Shown here one piece after another: positions 27,201 to 34,619 of a stretch of 50,253 nucleotides of DNA. The notes under the pieces are model-generated. The model saw only the letters and a program-made list of their open reading frames with translations, made no database searches and had not been told where the DNA came from. The DNA comes from Ketobacter sp. GTDB lineage: Bacteria; Pseudomonadota; Gammaproteobacteria; Pseudomonadales; Ketobacteraceae. The stretch is from contig NZ_RCHN01000012.1 in the NCBI RefSeq assembly GCF_003671495.1, forward strand, positions 1 to 50,253. The letters run 5' to 3'. The translations under genes were made by a program, and so were the position numbers. Numbering within the stretch: the stretch's first letter is position 1; each line of letters begins with the position of its first letter.

Positions 27201-27697
27201 CTGAGGCCGGTGGTTCTGTCACGGTCATTCAAGCACTCACCAAAACCGATGATGCGGAATCCATTACCGCGGCGTCCAACGATGCAGGTATCAAAGGCTA
27301 TAGCCTGGAACTGGGGGGCACCGGTTACGATGCGGAGAAACTGCTCGGGGCGCCGTTGATCGTGGGCGGTAGCGCCTATTTTTCAACGTACTACCGTCCT
27401 CCGGAAATGCCGGATACGGATACCTGCCAGGTGGGAGAAGGGGCGTCAGCGGTTTACCAGTTCACCCCAGGCGATTCCAAAGCCTTGCAACTTGCAGACG
27501 GTTTGAGTCAGAACGTTGCCGGTTCTATTCAGTCGTTGATTACCGAGTTGCCGATTGCTGATGGCGGTGGTGAGGACCCGGACAATCCCGCGCCCCCTGG
27601 TCTGCAGGGTGGGATCGTGTCAGGCACCGGTTCTGTTGGGCCGGCTCCCCTGCAGCTGAACCATATCAGGAAGACCCGCTGGCAGCAGATCGAGTAA
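24236..27697 (+). CDS. pilY1: PilY1 pilus-tip adhesin, cluster 2 (conventional length)
   Basis: Up to 1153 residues. Signal peptide (PLLAALVLLLPAMVLADD), VWA domain with MIDAS DTSGS at 56-60, then the PilY1 beta-propeller (LHSSPVLVNY, VFVSTNDGKLYAVDA near 630). A complete EF-hand-like calcium loop DIDADGYLD at 865-873 is followed by YVGDMGG, the site shown in Pseudomonas PilY1 to control pilus extension and retraction. The C-terminus ends in RKTRWQQIE. No coiled-coil insert is present. The start is uncertain: ATG at 24236, 24251 or 24269, of which 24269 gives the most compact signal peptide. None has a strong Shine-Dalgarno. DNA at about 24500-25350, which codes for the VWA part, is less GC-rich than the rest. 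Confidence 0.92.
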   Translation: MDHRVMIGLSKMENRLVRPLLAALVLLLPAMVLADDTDLFKLDNVSAPARIMLVVDTSGSMARPEGNTTASPFYRGDCQGQDSYIERGVVRTIDNASRKICVVRNILLNFLDPALGDAESVWPNNFEVGLAGYSEQGAVIIEPMAPLGSINVPGSKRNQLISAVNALRATGRTPLVGSYLEVAEYLTGGKAVTRASGETDPEVWAATNLYRGVDLGPQCGNTNNHLVFLTDGVSTCEKGSHFTARELEDFGCPDYSGDLVIGDLGTRVNEFVTGVAGQYHESCSAMVYSDYEDTGSPYESYWGCLGLVSSTLGENEQTENGRQVDAGVKTHVIAYDMDGASSDTTNGMETWATVSGGKYLFARTGMDLAEAFEQISSEVVMPGSFIVASGGVGVSQLNSFTHLDELYFSMFTPSSKPFWYGNLKKYFFNFSTEGELEVYTNPGKSTLAVSDGVFLPDVKSYWSNENNIPDAFGGVDGDVAHVGGAASQIEAPADRNLVVYYGDTRYELKPDNAGASGEDIDNLKARLLAEYATFFADPEDADAETIANYGSDVLSPMLAWLSGEDVNNEWGHFIQDPTSDDHSADPEDERAAGYKGVRTLYGAPLHSSPVLVNYRSRDDDGNPLSEPENVVFVSTNDGKLYAVDASNGSEKGKEKLAYVPEAMLKRTSLADPSPVERMFQATKPDAGDGSLIYGMDSTWTVWRQDVNGNGNIDEDTQDFVLLYGGMRRGGRNYYILDATDVEASSSLEQLAVIKGGEGKFLNNGQSWSEPKLAIINYRGTPTAVFIIGGGYDTVYDSGRPQTLPAKGAQIYIVSARTFLERDGGARHEAGEVLWWASSDSILGDETHVQIAALEYSIPSSVKTVDIDADGYLDFFYVGDMGGQIHRFDVNNSNTGAANLISNTADTVIAQLGVAGADSVSQDMDRRFFYPPSIAKMRCPRGFCMSLAIGSGWRSNPTDVSVTEKFYFLMDYEPFTPGQNEPVITETATTEAGGSVTVIQALTKTDDAESITAASNDAGIKGYSLELGGTGYDAEKLLGAPLIVGGSAYFSTYYRPPEMPDTDTCQVGEGASAVYQFTPGDSKALQLADGLSQNVAGSIQSLITELPIADGGGEDPDNPAPPGLQGGIVSGTGSVGPAPLQLNHIRKTRWQQIE

Positions 27698-27712
27698 TCA
27701 CTACACGGATGG

Positions 27713-27753
27713 GCAGTGGGCACCAAACGTTACTCAGCAATGGTGCCCGCTGC
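27713..27753. terminator. Long hairpin between convergent pilY1 and fimT-like gene
   Basis: A 13-bp inverted repeat (GCAGTGGGCACCA / TGGTGCCCGCTGC, one G-T pair) around a 15-nt loop, followed by GCTCTTT. It sits between two converging genes, so it probably ends transcription, though the T tract is poor. Confidence 0.55.
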
Positions 27754-27793
27754 GCTCTTTGGCTACTATTTCCAGTTCCAGCTCAACCCAGAT

Positions 27794-28312
27794 TCAACAC
27801 CAGGTTTGGTCTTCTTTGTTGGGTTTCAATTTCACTTTGCCAGAGCCTGAAACCGTAACCTGATAGGCGTTCTTCTGTTTGCCGTCCACCGGGCACAAGG
27901 TAAAAGTGGTTTGATCCCAGGGCGTCCAGCCACTGACTCTGAAATCAATATTCGGATTGTTGGCATTGTTGTTGGTCTTGCTGATGGCAACCTTCTCGCT
28001 GACGTTCAGTGACGCCATGATTTCATCCGCTGCGCCATCTTCACCGCGTTTCACCGACAGAATGCTGGAGGTCCAGTCGTTGTCGCAATTGGCGCTGTCC
28101 GAGCTGCCGCAAACGGACACCAGGTTGCGATGCTCAACGGCGATCAGGCGGGATAAGCGCAGCAATTCCACCAATTGCTGGCTGGTGGTGCGAACCCGGT
28201 TTTTCTCCATCATATCCACAAAGGAAGGCGTGGCGAAACCCAGCAGCAGAGCGGCGATGATCATTGTGATCAACAGCTCCACAATCGTAAATCCCTTTGT
28301 TGTGCGTTGCAT
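27794..28312 (-). CDS. fimT: FimT-like (GspH family) type IV prepilin, convergent to cluster 2
   Basis: A 172-residue prepilin. MQRTTKG precedes FTIVELLITMIIAALLLGFATPSFVDMMEKNRV, with Glu5 and the P-S-F pattern of GspH/FimT pilins, then a globular domain with paired cysteines (VCGSSDSANC). In Pseudomonas, fimT lies at the head of the minor-pilin operon and next to thiO, and a FimT protein has been linked to DNA binding during transformation in other bacteria. Here it faces cluster 2 and is divergent from thiO. Cluster 2 has no fimU of its own, so this gene may supply it. GGGGG lies upstream of the ATG. Confidence 0.78.
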   Translation of the reverse strand: MQRTTKGFTIVELLITMIIAALLLGFATPSFVDMMEKNRVRTTSQQLVELLRLSRLIAVEHRNLVSVCGSSDSANCDNDWTSSILSVKRGEDGAADEIMASLNVSEKVAISKTNNNANNPNIDFRVSGWTPWDQTTFTLCPVDGKQKNAYQVTVSGSGKVKLKPNKEDQTWC

Positions 28313-28420
28313 GGTGGCCCCCGTTTGATTGTTCTATTGAGAAAAAACACTGATATTGAAATCCCGTTAGATTACCATCTCGTGGGTGGATACTGAATAT
28401 TTTAGAGACGCAAGGTTCTT

Positions 28421-29530
28421 ATGGCGGATGTAGTGATTGTAGGGGGCGGTGTGATCGGGCTTTTGCTGGCAAAAGACCTGGTCCAGCGTTCGGTGTCGGT
28501 ACGAATCATTGAGCAGGGCGACGTTGGCCGGGAGGCGTCCTGGGCCGGTGGCGGCATCGTTTCACCCCTGTATCCCTGGAATTACTCTGCCCCCATCACC
28601 GCGTTGGCCAGCTGGGCGCAGCAAGCCTATCCACAGCTGGCCGCAGAACTGTCAGCACTGACGGGCATTGATCCGGAGTTCAATCCCTGTGGACTGTTGA
28701 TGCCGGACCCGCCCAACCGGGCTGAAATCGCCCACTGGGCGGACCGAAACCAAAAGCAGTTTGGTATTCTGTCGCGGCACGCCGCTGTCGAACAGGAGCC
28801 TGCTCTGCAGTTGCCATTCGAAGAAGCAGTCTGGTGGCCCCACATCGGCAACATCCGTAACCCGCGACTGCTGCGAAGCCTGCAGGCCTATCTGGAAGCG
28901 GCCCCCAACTGCAGCATCCAAACCCGTTGCCCTGTGCAGGGCTTTGAGCAACGCGCCAACGGCCGGGTCGGGGTGATCACTGACGGAAAAACCATAGAAG
29001 CCCCTAAAGTCGTGGTCTGCACCGGTGCCTGGTCGGGGCAGCTGCTGGCGCCGCTGGGATGCACGATGCTTGTTGATCCGGTGAAGGGCCAGATGCTGGT
29101 ATTTGAGCCGCGGCCGGGGCTGATCAACAGTATCATCCTGCACGAGGGGCGCTATCTGATCCCGCGACGGGACGGTCGCATTGTCGTCGGCAGTACCTTG
29201 GAATTCACCGGCTTCGACAAATCCACGTCCGGCGACGCCCGCTCAGCGTTGTTGGAAAAGGCCTATCAGTTGGTGCCGGCCCTGCAATCTGTGTCGGTGG
29301 AAGCCCATTGGGCCGGCCTGCGGCCGGGGGCGCCCCATGGCATTCCTTATATCGGCGAACTGCCCGGGTGGGAGAATCTGTATGTGAACGCGGGGCATTT
29401 CCGCAATGGCCTGGTGTTGGCGCCGGCTTCCGTACGACTGATGACCAACCTGTTGTTGGGGGAAACGCCCATTGTAGACCCCAGGCCGTATCATCCCCAA
29501 ACTCCGCGGCCGTCGGCAGAAATGTTCTAG
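28421..29530 (+). CDS. thiO: Glycine oxidase ThiO (FAD-dependent)
   Basis: A 369-residue FAD amine oxidase of the DAO family that oxidises glycine to iminoglycine for the thiazole ring of thiamine. The dinucleotide-binding GGGVIG is at 8-13, and GREASWAGGGIVSPLYPW near 36-53 is a typical ThiO/DadA segment. The C-terminal AHWAGLRPGAPHGIPYIG and NAGHFRNGLVLAP blocks complete the flavin site. Length is usual. It converges with pilR with 7 bases between the stops. Its position next to pilR is conserved in Pseudomonas, so location says nothing about pilus function. Confidence 0.9.
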   Translation: MADVVIVGGGVIGLLLAKDLVQRSVSVRIIEQGDVGREASWAGGGIVSPLYPWNYSAPITALASWAQQAYPQLAAELSALTGIDPEFNPCGLLMPDPPNRAEIAHWADRNQKQFGILSRHAAVEQEPALQLPFEEAVWWPHIGNIRNPRLLRSLQAYLEAAPNCSIQTRCPVQGFEQRANGRVGVITDGKTIEAPKVVVCTGAWSGQLLAPLGCTMLVDPVKGQMLVFEPRPGLINSIILHEGRYLIPRRDGRIVVGSTLEFTGFDKSTSGDARSALLEKAYQLVPALQSVSVEAHWAGLRPGAPHGIPYIGELPGWENLYVNAGHFRNGLVLAPASVRLMTNLLLGETPIVDPRPYHPQTPRPSAEMF

Positions 29531-29537
29531 GCAGCGC

Positions 29538-30917
29538 TTATTCGTCGGTGTCGAGCCCCAATTTCTTCAGACGATAACGCAGGGAGCGGAAGCTCATTCC
29601 GAGTTTTTTGGCGGCGGCGGTTCGGTTCCAGCGGGTCTCGTCGAGGGCTTTGAGAATCGCCTGCTTTTCAATGTCGGTCAGGTACTCTTCCAGCGAATCC
29701 CCTTCCACAAAGTCGGGAATGGCGTGTTCGCCCTGGGCGGCGGTGGTGGGCTTCTGCACCGGAACACCGTCGGTGGGCAGCTGCAGGTGCTCGGGGGTGA
29801 TCACCTCGTCATCACACAGCGTCACGGCCCGCTCCAGAATGTTTTCCAGCTCGCGCACGTTGCCGGGGAACTGATACGCCCGCAATGCCTGCTCTGCTTT
29901 GGCGCTCAGTTTCGGCAGGTCCATATCCCAGTCTTTGGCCAGGGACTGCAGCACATAGGTGGCCAGCTGGGTGATATCATCACCACGTTCCCGCAAGGGG
30001 GGAACGCTCACCTGGATTACGTTGATCCGGTAGAACAAATCCTGGCGAAAGTCGCCGTTTTCCACCAGCCGGGACAGGTCCTTGTGCGTGGCACTGAGGA
30101 TCCGCACATCGGTGCCGATCTCTTTTTGCGAACCTACCGGGCGCACGGCCTTTTCCTGAATGGCGCGCAACAGTTTGACCTGCATTTGCATGGGCAGGTC
30201 GGCGACTTCATCCAGAAACAGGGTGCCACCTTTGGCGGCCTGGAACAGCCCCATCTTGTCCTCATAGGCGCCGGTGAAGCTGCCCTTGCGATGGCCGAAG
30301 AATTCACTTTCCATCAGCTCGCTGGGAATGGCGCCGCAGTTGACCGGAACAAAGGGGCCTTCTGCTCGGGGGCCCAGGCGATGGATTTCCCGGGCCACCA
30401 GTTCTTTACCGCTGCCGGATTCACCGCTGATGTAGACCGGAGCCTGGCTGCGGGCCAGCTTTTTAATCTGTACCTGTAGTTTCTTGATCTGTGGGGATTG
30501 ACCCAGAATGGGGGAGTCTCCCACTTCCGCCACCGGCTCCTGCTTTTCGAATTTCAACTTCAGCGCGGTGTTCACCAGATCCCGCAGGCGCTGCAGATCC
30601 ACCGGTTTGGACACGAAGTCGAAAGCGCCGGCTTTGAGGGCGCTGATGGCGGTTTCCATGCTGCCGTAGGCGGTCAGCACGGCCACCGGCAGGTTAGGGT
30701 GATTGCCTTGAATGTACTTCACCAAATCAATACCGTTGCCATCGGGCAGGTTCATATCTGTAATGCAGAGGTCGAAGTTTTCCTGCTCCAGGGAGACATG
30801 GGCTGAATCCAGATTCGCAGCTGTGAACGTTTCAATATTCATCCGGGACAGCGTCAGCTCCAGCAGTTCGCGGATATCCGGTTCATCATCGACGATCAGT
30901 GCTTTGTATTGGTTCAT
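29538..30917 (-). CDS. pilR: Sigma-54-dependent response regulator PilR
   Basis: A 459-residue NtrC-family activator of the type IV pilin gene. Receiver domain with acidic pocket D10/D11, phospho-acceptor D54 and K104. AAA+ domain with Walker A GESGSGKE at 165-172 and GSFTGA at 212-217 (the sigma-54 contact loop). A C-terminal Fis-type helix-turn-helix ends RYRLKKLGL. A longer reading frame starts 102 bases upstream inside pilS. The start at 30917 is preferred, as it gives the family N-terminus MNQYKALIVDDE and lies 2 bases after the pilS stop. No pilA is in the window. Confidence 0.95.
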   Translation of the reverse strand: MNQYKALIVDDEPDIRELLELTLSRMNIETFTAANLDSAHVSLEQENFDLCITDMNLPDGNGIDLVKYIQGNHPNLPVAVLTAYGSMETAISALKAGAFDFVSKPVDLQRLRDLVNTALKLKFEKQEPVAEVGDSPILGQSPQIKKLQVQIKKLARSQAPVYISGESGSGKELVAREIHRLGPRAEGPFVPVNCGAIPSELMESEFFGHRKGSFTGAYEDKMGLFQAAKGGTLFLDEVADLPMQMQVKLLRAIQEKAVRPVGSQKEIGTDVRILSATHKDLSRLVENGDFRQDLFYRINVIQVSVPPLRERGDDITQLATYVLQSLAKDWDMDLPKLSAKAEQALRAYQFPGNVRELENILERAVTLCDDEVITPEHLQLPTDGVPVQKPTTAAQGEHAIPDFVEGDSLEEYLTDIEKQAILKALDETRWNRTAAAKKLGMSFRSLRYRLKKLGLDTDE

Positions 30918-30919
30918 TG

Positions 30920-32548
30920 TTATATTGTCACTATTCTGGATGGGTGAGAAAACGTGATCCGGAAGCAGCTGCCACTGGTGACAGGGTGGTAATCTAGGCG
31001 GGCCTGATTGGCCTCGCACAGTTCCCGGGCAATATACAGCCCAAGGCCGGTACCACTCTTTTCTGAAGTGTAGAACGGTTCGAAGATTTTATCCTGTTGG
31101 TCCGCGGGCACTCCGGGCCCCTGATCAATGATATCCAGTGTGGGCTGCTCGGATTGAATGTTCAGATCCGCCACCACCGTCAGTGTGCGCTGGCCGGTGT
31201 TCTGTTCGCTATATCGAATCCCGTTCTGGAACAGGTTGGTGAGCACTTGCTGGATCTGTGAGGGGTCAATGCGGAATTGCAGATCTTTCTTCTTGCTGAC
31301 GAATTTGATTTTGCACTGCTGATCCTGATTGCTCTGGAAATCCTGGATGAAATTCTTCAGCCAGTCGTGCATGTTCAGCAGCTCCGGCTCCACCTGTTTG
31401 CGCCGTGATAGCTGCAGTACGTTTTCGATGACTTTATTGGCCCGGATGGTATGTTGATGAATGATTTCGCAGAGCCGGGCATCCCCTTTGTTGAGTTCCG
31501 TAGATTCCTGCAGCAGCTGGGCGGCATGGCTGATGGCCCCCAGCGGATTGCGGATTTCGTGGGCGATGCTGGCAGTGAGGCCACCCAGCGAGGCCAGCTT
31601 CAGTTGTTGGGCCTGTTGCGCCATGCGCGAGTTGTCATCAATGAAGATCAGGATGTTGGCCTGTTCCGCCGCTTCCATCAGGGTAAAGTTGGATTGCACT
31701 TCCGGTCCGGTAACGTGAGGCCGGAACGGCTTGGGCCGTTTGTACGGGTCCTGGCGCCATGCTTCCAGTTGCTCCGCCAGTTGCGGCGAGAAATTTTCCA
31801 GGGATTGATGCTTGCTCATGCTGGGCATGCCGAACATTTTCCAGCAGGCATCGTTGATCAGCAGAATGTCGTTGTCCTGGTTCACCACCACGATGCCCGT
31901 GCGCATGCGCTGGATGATCAGGTGGTTCAATTCTTCCAGGTTCGCCAAATCCTCCGCCTGACGTCCGGCCAGGGCGGCGCTTTCCCGCAGGCGGCGTGAT
32001 ATCTGTTGGGCCAGGATCGAGGTGGCGAAACAGGCAATTCCGATGATGGCGGTTTGCAGAAAGTCTTCCTGCTTGAAGGTGCCGTGGAGTACACCGTTTA
32101 AAATCTGTTTGTAGAGGATCGCGAGGGTGGCTACGGCGGCAAAAAACGTCGCCAGGATGCCTTCCACCAGGATGCCACCGGCCGCCACCGAGACGATCAG
32201 CAGAATGGTGAGGTTGCTGTTGCTTTCGCCATTGGCGTATTCCAGCAGGGCGATACTGATGATATCAATCGTGATGACGATGAAGATCTGGATGCTGATG
32301 CGACCGGCTCGGAGGCGGTTGATGAACAACCCCATGATCGCCAGCACCAGATACGTGGATATGGTGGCGAAATAGAGCCGCTCATCCAGGCCGGACGACT
32401 TGGCGCTCTGGCTGGTTTCCAGGAAATAGGCGCCCACCAGGCTGAGGGCCAACGCCAGCCGGTAGTAGAGGTAGATCTGCAGCAGACGCCACTGGTTCTG
32501 CCGCACCTCCTCTAATGCGGAAGCATTTTGATGTTCTTTTTCACTCAT
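30920..32548 (-). CDS. pilS: Sensor histidine kinase PilS
   Basis: A 542-residue membrane kinase. Six closely spaced hydrophobic helices at about 23-182 are followed by a PAS domain at about 205-310 (MRTGIVVVNQDNDILLIND), then HisKA with H330 in ASIAHEIRNPLG and an HATPase domain with NGIRYSE, DQGPGVP and GTGLGLYIA. The topology is that of PilS, which in Pseudomonas senses PilA in the membrane. The start at 32548 overlaps the upstream gene by 8 bases. An earlier in-frame start lies inside that gene and is rejected. It forms an operon with pilR. Confidence 0.94.
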   Translation of the reverse strand: MSEKEHQNASALEEVRQNQWRLLQIYLYYRLALALSLVGAYFLETSQSAKSSGLDERLYFATISTYLVLAIMGLFINRLRAGRISIQIFIVITIDIISIALLEYANGESNSNLTILLIVSVAAGGILVEGILATFFAAVATLAILYKQILNGVLHGTFKQEDFLQTAIIGIACFATSILAQQISRRLRESAALAGRQAEDLANLEELNHLIIQRMRTGIVVVNQDNDILLINDACWKMFGMPSMSKHQSLENFSPQLAEQLEAWRQDPYKRPKPFRPHVTGPEVQSNFTLMEAAEQANILIFIDDNSRMAQQAQQLKLASLGGLTASIAHEIRNPLGAISHAAQLLQESTELNKGDARLCEIIHQHTIRANKVIENVLQLSRRKQVEPELLNMHDWLKNFIQDFQSNQDQQCKIKFVSKKKDLQFRIDPSQIQQVLTNLFQNGIRYSEQNTGQRTLTVVADLNIQSEQPTLDIIDQGPGVPADQQDKIFEPFYTSEKSGTGLGLYIARELCEANQARLDYHPVTSGSCFRITFSHPSRIVTI

Positions 32549-32780
32549 CGGGATGTTGTTCGAGGTAGGCCTGACGGTGATCCGGGCTGCAGAAATACAG
32601 TTGTTTGTGGCGGCAGGCCTCGGCTTCCGGCAGATGCACGCCACAATGGTCGCACTTGCGCATGGCGTCGGCCTGCTGGGTGTCCTGGGGTGTTGGGTTG
32701 CTGCTGCGGGTCAGTTTGCGATACACAAAGATCAGCAGGCTCACCAGGGCGATTAAAATAATTAAACGTATGATCATCAT
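32541..32780 (-). CDS. Small membrane protein with zinc-ribbon-like C-terminus (PP0621 type)
   Basis: A 79-residue protein. One N-terminal transmembrane helix (about 3-20), a polar linker, then C43-x2-C46 with C56, C64 and H68, a pattern fit to bind one zinc ion. AGGAG lies 5 bases before the ATG at 32780. It overlaps pilS by 8 bases, so it is the first gene of a three-gene operon with pilS and pilR. Proteins of this shape occur next to pilSR in Pseudomonas relatives as uncharacterised. A modulatory role for PilS is a guess. Confidence 0.8.
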   Translation of the reverse strand: MMIIRLIILIALVSLLIFVYRKLTRSSNPTPQDTQQADAMRKCDHCGVHLPEAEACRHKQLYFCSPDHRQAYLEQHPDE

Positions 32781-32889
32781 ATAGGCTCCTCAATGTTATT
32801 GGCCTTTGCGCGGCGATCCGATTTGGCCCAAAATACGCGCATATTTTGCCAGAGCCGGGCAGTGGTTGGATTGTTAGGGTGTAAAATTC

Positions 32890-34542
32890 ATGAAAAACAA
32901 TGATTTACAAGTCATTATAGCGCAGTTGGATTTCATGGTAGGGGATATTGACGGGAATACCTCGCAAATTTTGGATGCGGTCCGTCGCGCCCACCAGGAA
33001 TTCAAGGCGGATATCGTTGTTTTTCCGGAGCTTACACTGACCGGTTATCCGCCGGAAGACCTGTTATTCCGGGCCAGCATCCGCATTCGGGTGGAAAAAG
33101 CCCTGGCCCGTCTGTGCGCGGAACTGCCGCCGGAAATCTATACCCTGGTGGGGTATCCGCGGCGTGAAGAAGGGGCTTTGTACAACACAGCGGGCCTCAT
33201 TCAGGGCGGAAAGATTATTGCTGAGTACCACAAGCAGGAGCTGCCCAACTACCTGGTGTTTGATGAAAAGCGCTATTTCCAGCCCGGCAGTGCACCGTGC
33301 GTAGTGAAGATCAAGGGGCACCCGGTGGCGATCACCATCTGTGAGGACATGTGGCACCCCGGCCCGATGGCGCAGGCCCGTGACGCCGGAGCCGCCATCA
33401 TGCTCAATCTCAATGCATCCCCCTTTCACCTGGGCAAGGAGCGGGTTCGTCAGGAGCTGTTGGCGCAGCGGGCGCAGGAAGGCAACATGCCCATTGTGTA
33501 TGCCAACCTGGTGGGCGGTCAGGATGAGCTGGTGTTCGACGGTGGATCGGTAGTGGTGGATGCCGGCGGTAGCCTGTGTTTCCGGGCTCCGGCCTTCGAG
33601 TCGGGGCTGTATCCGGTGATGTTGCGGGAGCAGGAGTCCGAGCGCGGGTTGGTGCCGGTGGCGGCTTCCGTTGCGCCGCCGCAATCCGCAGAGGAAAGTG
33701 CCTATAACGCACTGGTGCTGGCGGTGCGGGATTACGTCAACAAGAATGGTTTCAAGGGCGCGGTGCTGGGGCTGTCCGGCGGCGTGGATTCGGCGCTGAC
33801 CCTGGCGGTGGCGGTGGATGCCCTGGGCGCAGACCGGGTGGAGGCGGTGATGATGCCGTTCCGTTATACCTCACAGATGAGCCTGGACGATGCAGAAGAA
33901 GAAGCGGTCGCGCTGGGGGTCAGCTATAAAGTGCGCCCCATCGAGCCGATGTACGAAGCCTTTATGCAGACCCTGGCGCCGGATTTTGAAGGCACGCCCC
34001 GGGACACCACCGAAGAAAACCTGCAGGCCCGTTGCCGTGGGGTGATGCTGATGGCGCTGTCCAACAAGAAGCGGTTTATCGTCCTCACCACCGGCAACAA
34101 AAGCGAAATGGCGGTGGGCTATGCCACCCTGTATGGCGATATGGCCGGTGGGTTTGATGTGTTGAAAGACGTGCCCAAAACCCTGGTGTTCCGGCTGTGC
34201 GAATATCGCAACCGCTTGACCCCCGACAACCCACCGATTCCCCAACGGGTGATTGACCGTCCGCCGTCAGCGGAGCTGGCGCCGGACCAGAAGGATGAAG
34301 ACAGCCTGCCGCCCTATCCCGAGCTAGACGCCATTCTGGAAATGTATGTGGAGCGGGATTTCAGCGCCGACGCCATTGTGGCGCAAGGCTATGATCAGGA
34401 AGTGGTGCGCAAGGTGATTCGATTGGTGGATCTGAATGAGTACAAGCGCCGTCAGGCGGCCGTCGGTGCCCGCATTACGTCACGGGCCTTTGGGCGGGAT
34501 CGTCGTTACCCCATTACCTGTAAGTGGCCGGCGGGCGAGTAG
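32890..34542 (+). CDS. nadE: Glutamine-dependent NAD+ synthetase
   Basis: A 550-residue two-domain enzyme that amidates nicotinic acid adenine dinucleotide. The N-terminal nitrilase-type glutaminase domain has its triad at E47 (FPELTLTG), K115 (YHKQELPN) and C151 (TICEDMW). The C-terminal synthetase domain has the PP-loop SGGVDS at 296-301 and KSEMAVGYATLYGD near 405. The last 11 codons form one arm of a 26-bp perfect palindrome whose loop holds the stop codon. ATG at 32890 with no strong Shine-Dalgarno. Divergent from the pilSR operon. Confidence 0.96.
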   Translation: MKNNDLQVIIAQLDFMVGDIDGNTSQILDAVRRAHQEFKADIVVFPELTLTGYPPEDLLFRASIRIRVEKALARLCAELPPEIYTLVGYPRREEGALYNTAGLIQGGKIIAEYHKQELPNYLVFDEKRYFQPGSAPCVVKIKGHPVAITICEDMWHPGPMAQARDAGAAIMLNLNASPFHLGKERVRQELLAQRAQEGNMPIVYANLVGGQDELVFDGGSVVVDAGGSLCFRAPAFESGLYPVMLREQESERGLVPVAASVAPPQSAEESAYNALVLAVRDYVNKNGFKGAVLGLSGGVDSALTLAVAVDALGADRVEAVMMPFRYTSQMSLDDAEEEAVALGVSYKVRPIEPMYEAFMQTLAPDFEGTPRDTTEENLQARCRGVMLMALSNKKRFIVLTTGNKSEMAVGYATLYGDMAGGFDVLKDVPKTLVFRLCEYRNRLTPDNPPIPQRVIDRPPSAELAPDQKDEDSLPPYPELDAILEMYVERDFSADAIVAQGYDQEVVRKVIRLVDLNEYKRRQAAVGARITSRAFGRDRRYPITCKWPAGE

Positions 34543-34568
34543 CCGCCGGCCACTTACAGGTAATGGGG
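34509..34568. terminator. 26-bp perfect palindrome spanning the nadE stop codon
   Basis: Arms at 34509-34534 and 34543-34568 match over 26 bp with no mismatch. The 8-nt loop GCGAGTAG contains the nadE TAG stop. No T run follows. It lies between convergent nadE and bamD and is the largest perfect stem I saw in the window. It is a probable bidirectional transcription block or 3'-end protector. Confidence 0.7.
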
Positions 34569-34619
34569 GACGGTTGCGGAGGGATAGCCGCGCCGAGCGT
34601 GCTTCTGCGGCTCCGCAGG

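Noticed and set aside
30918..31019. 34-residue N-terminal extension of PilR
   Set aside because: It overlaps the 3' end of pilS, precedes a canonical receiver start and has no family counterpart.
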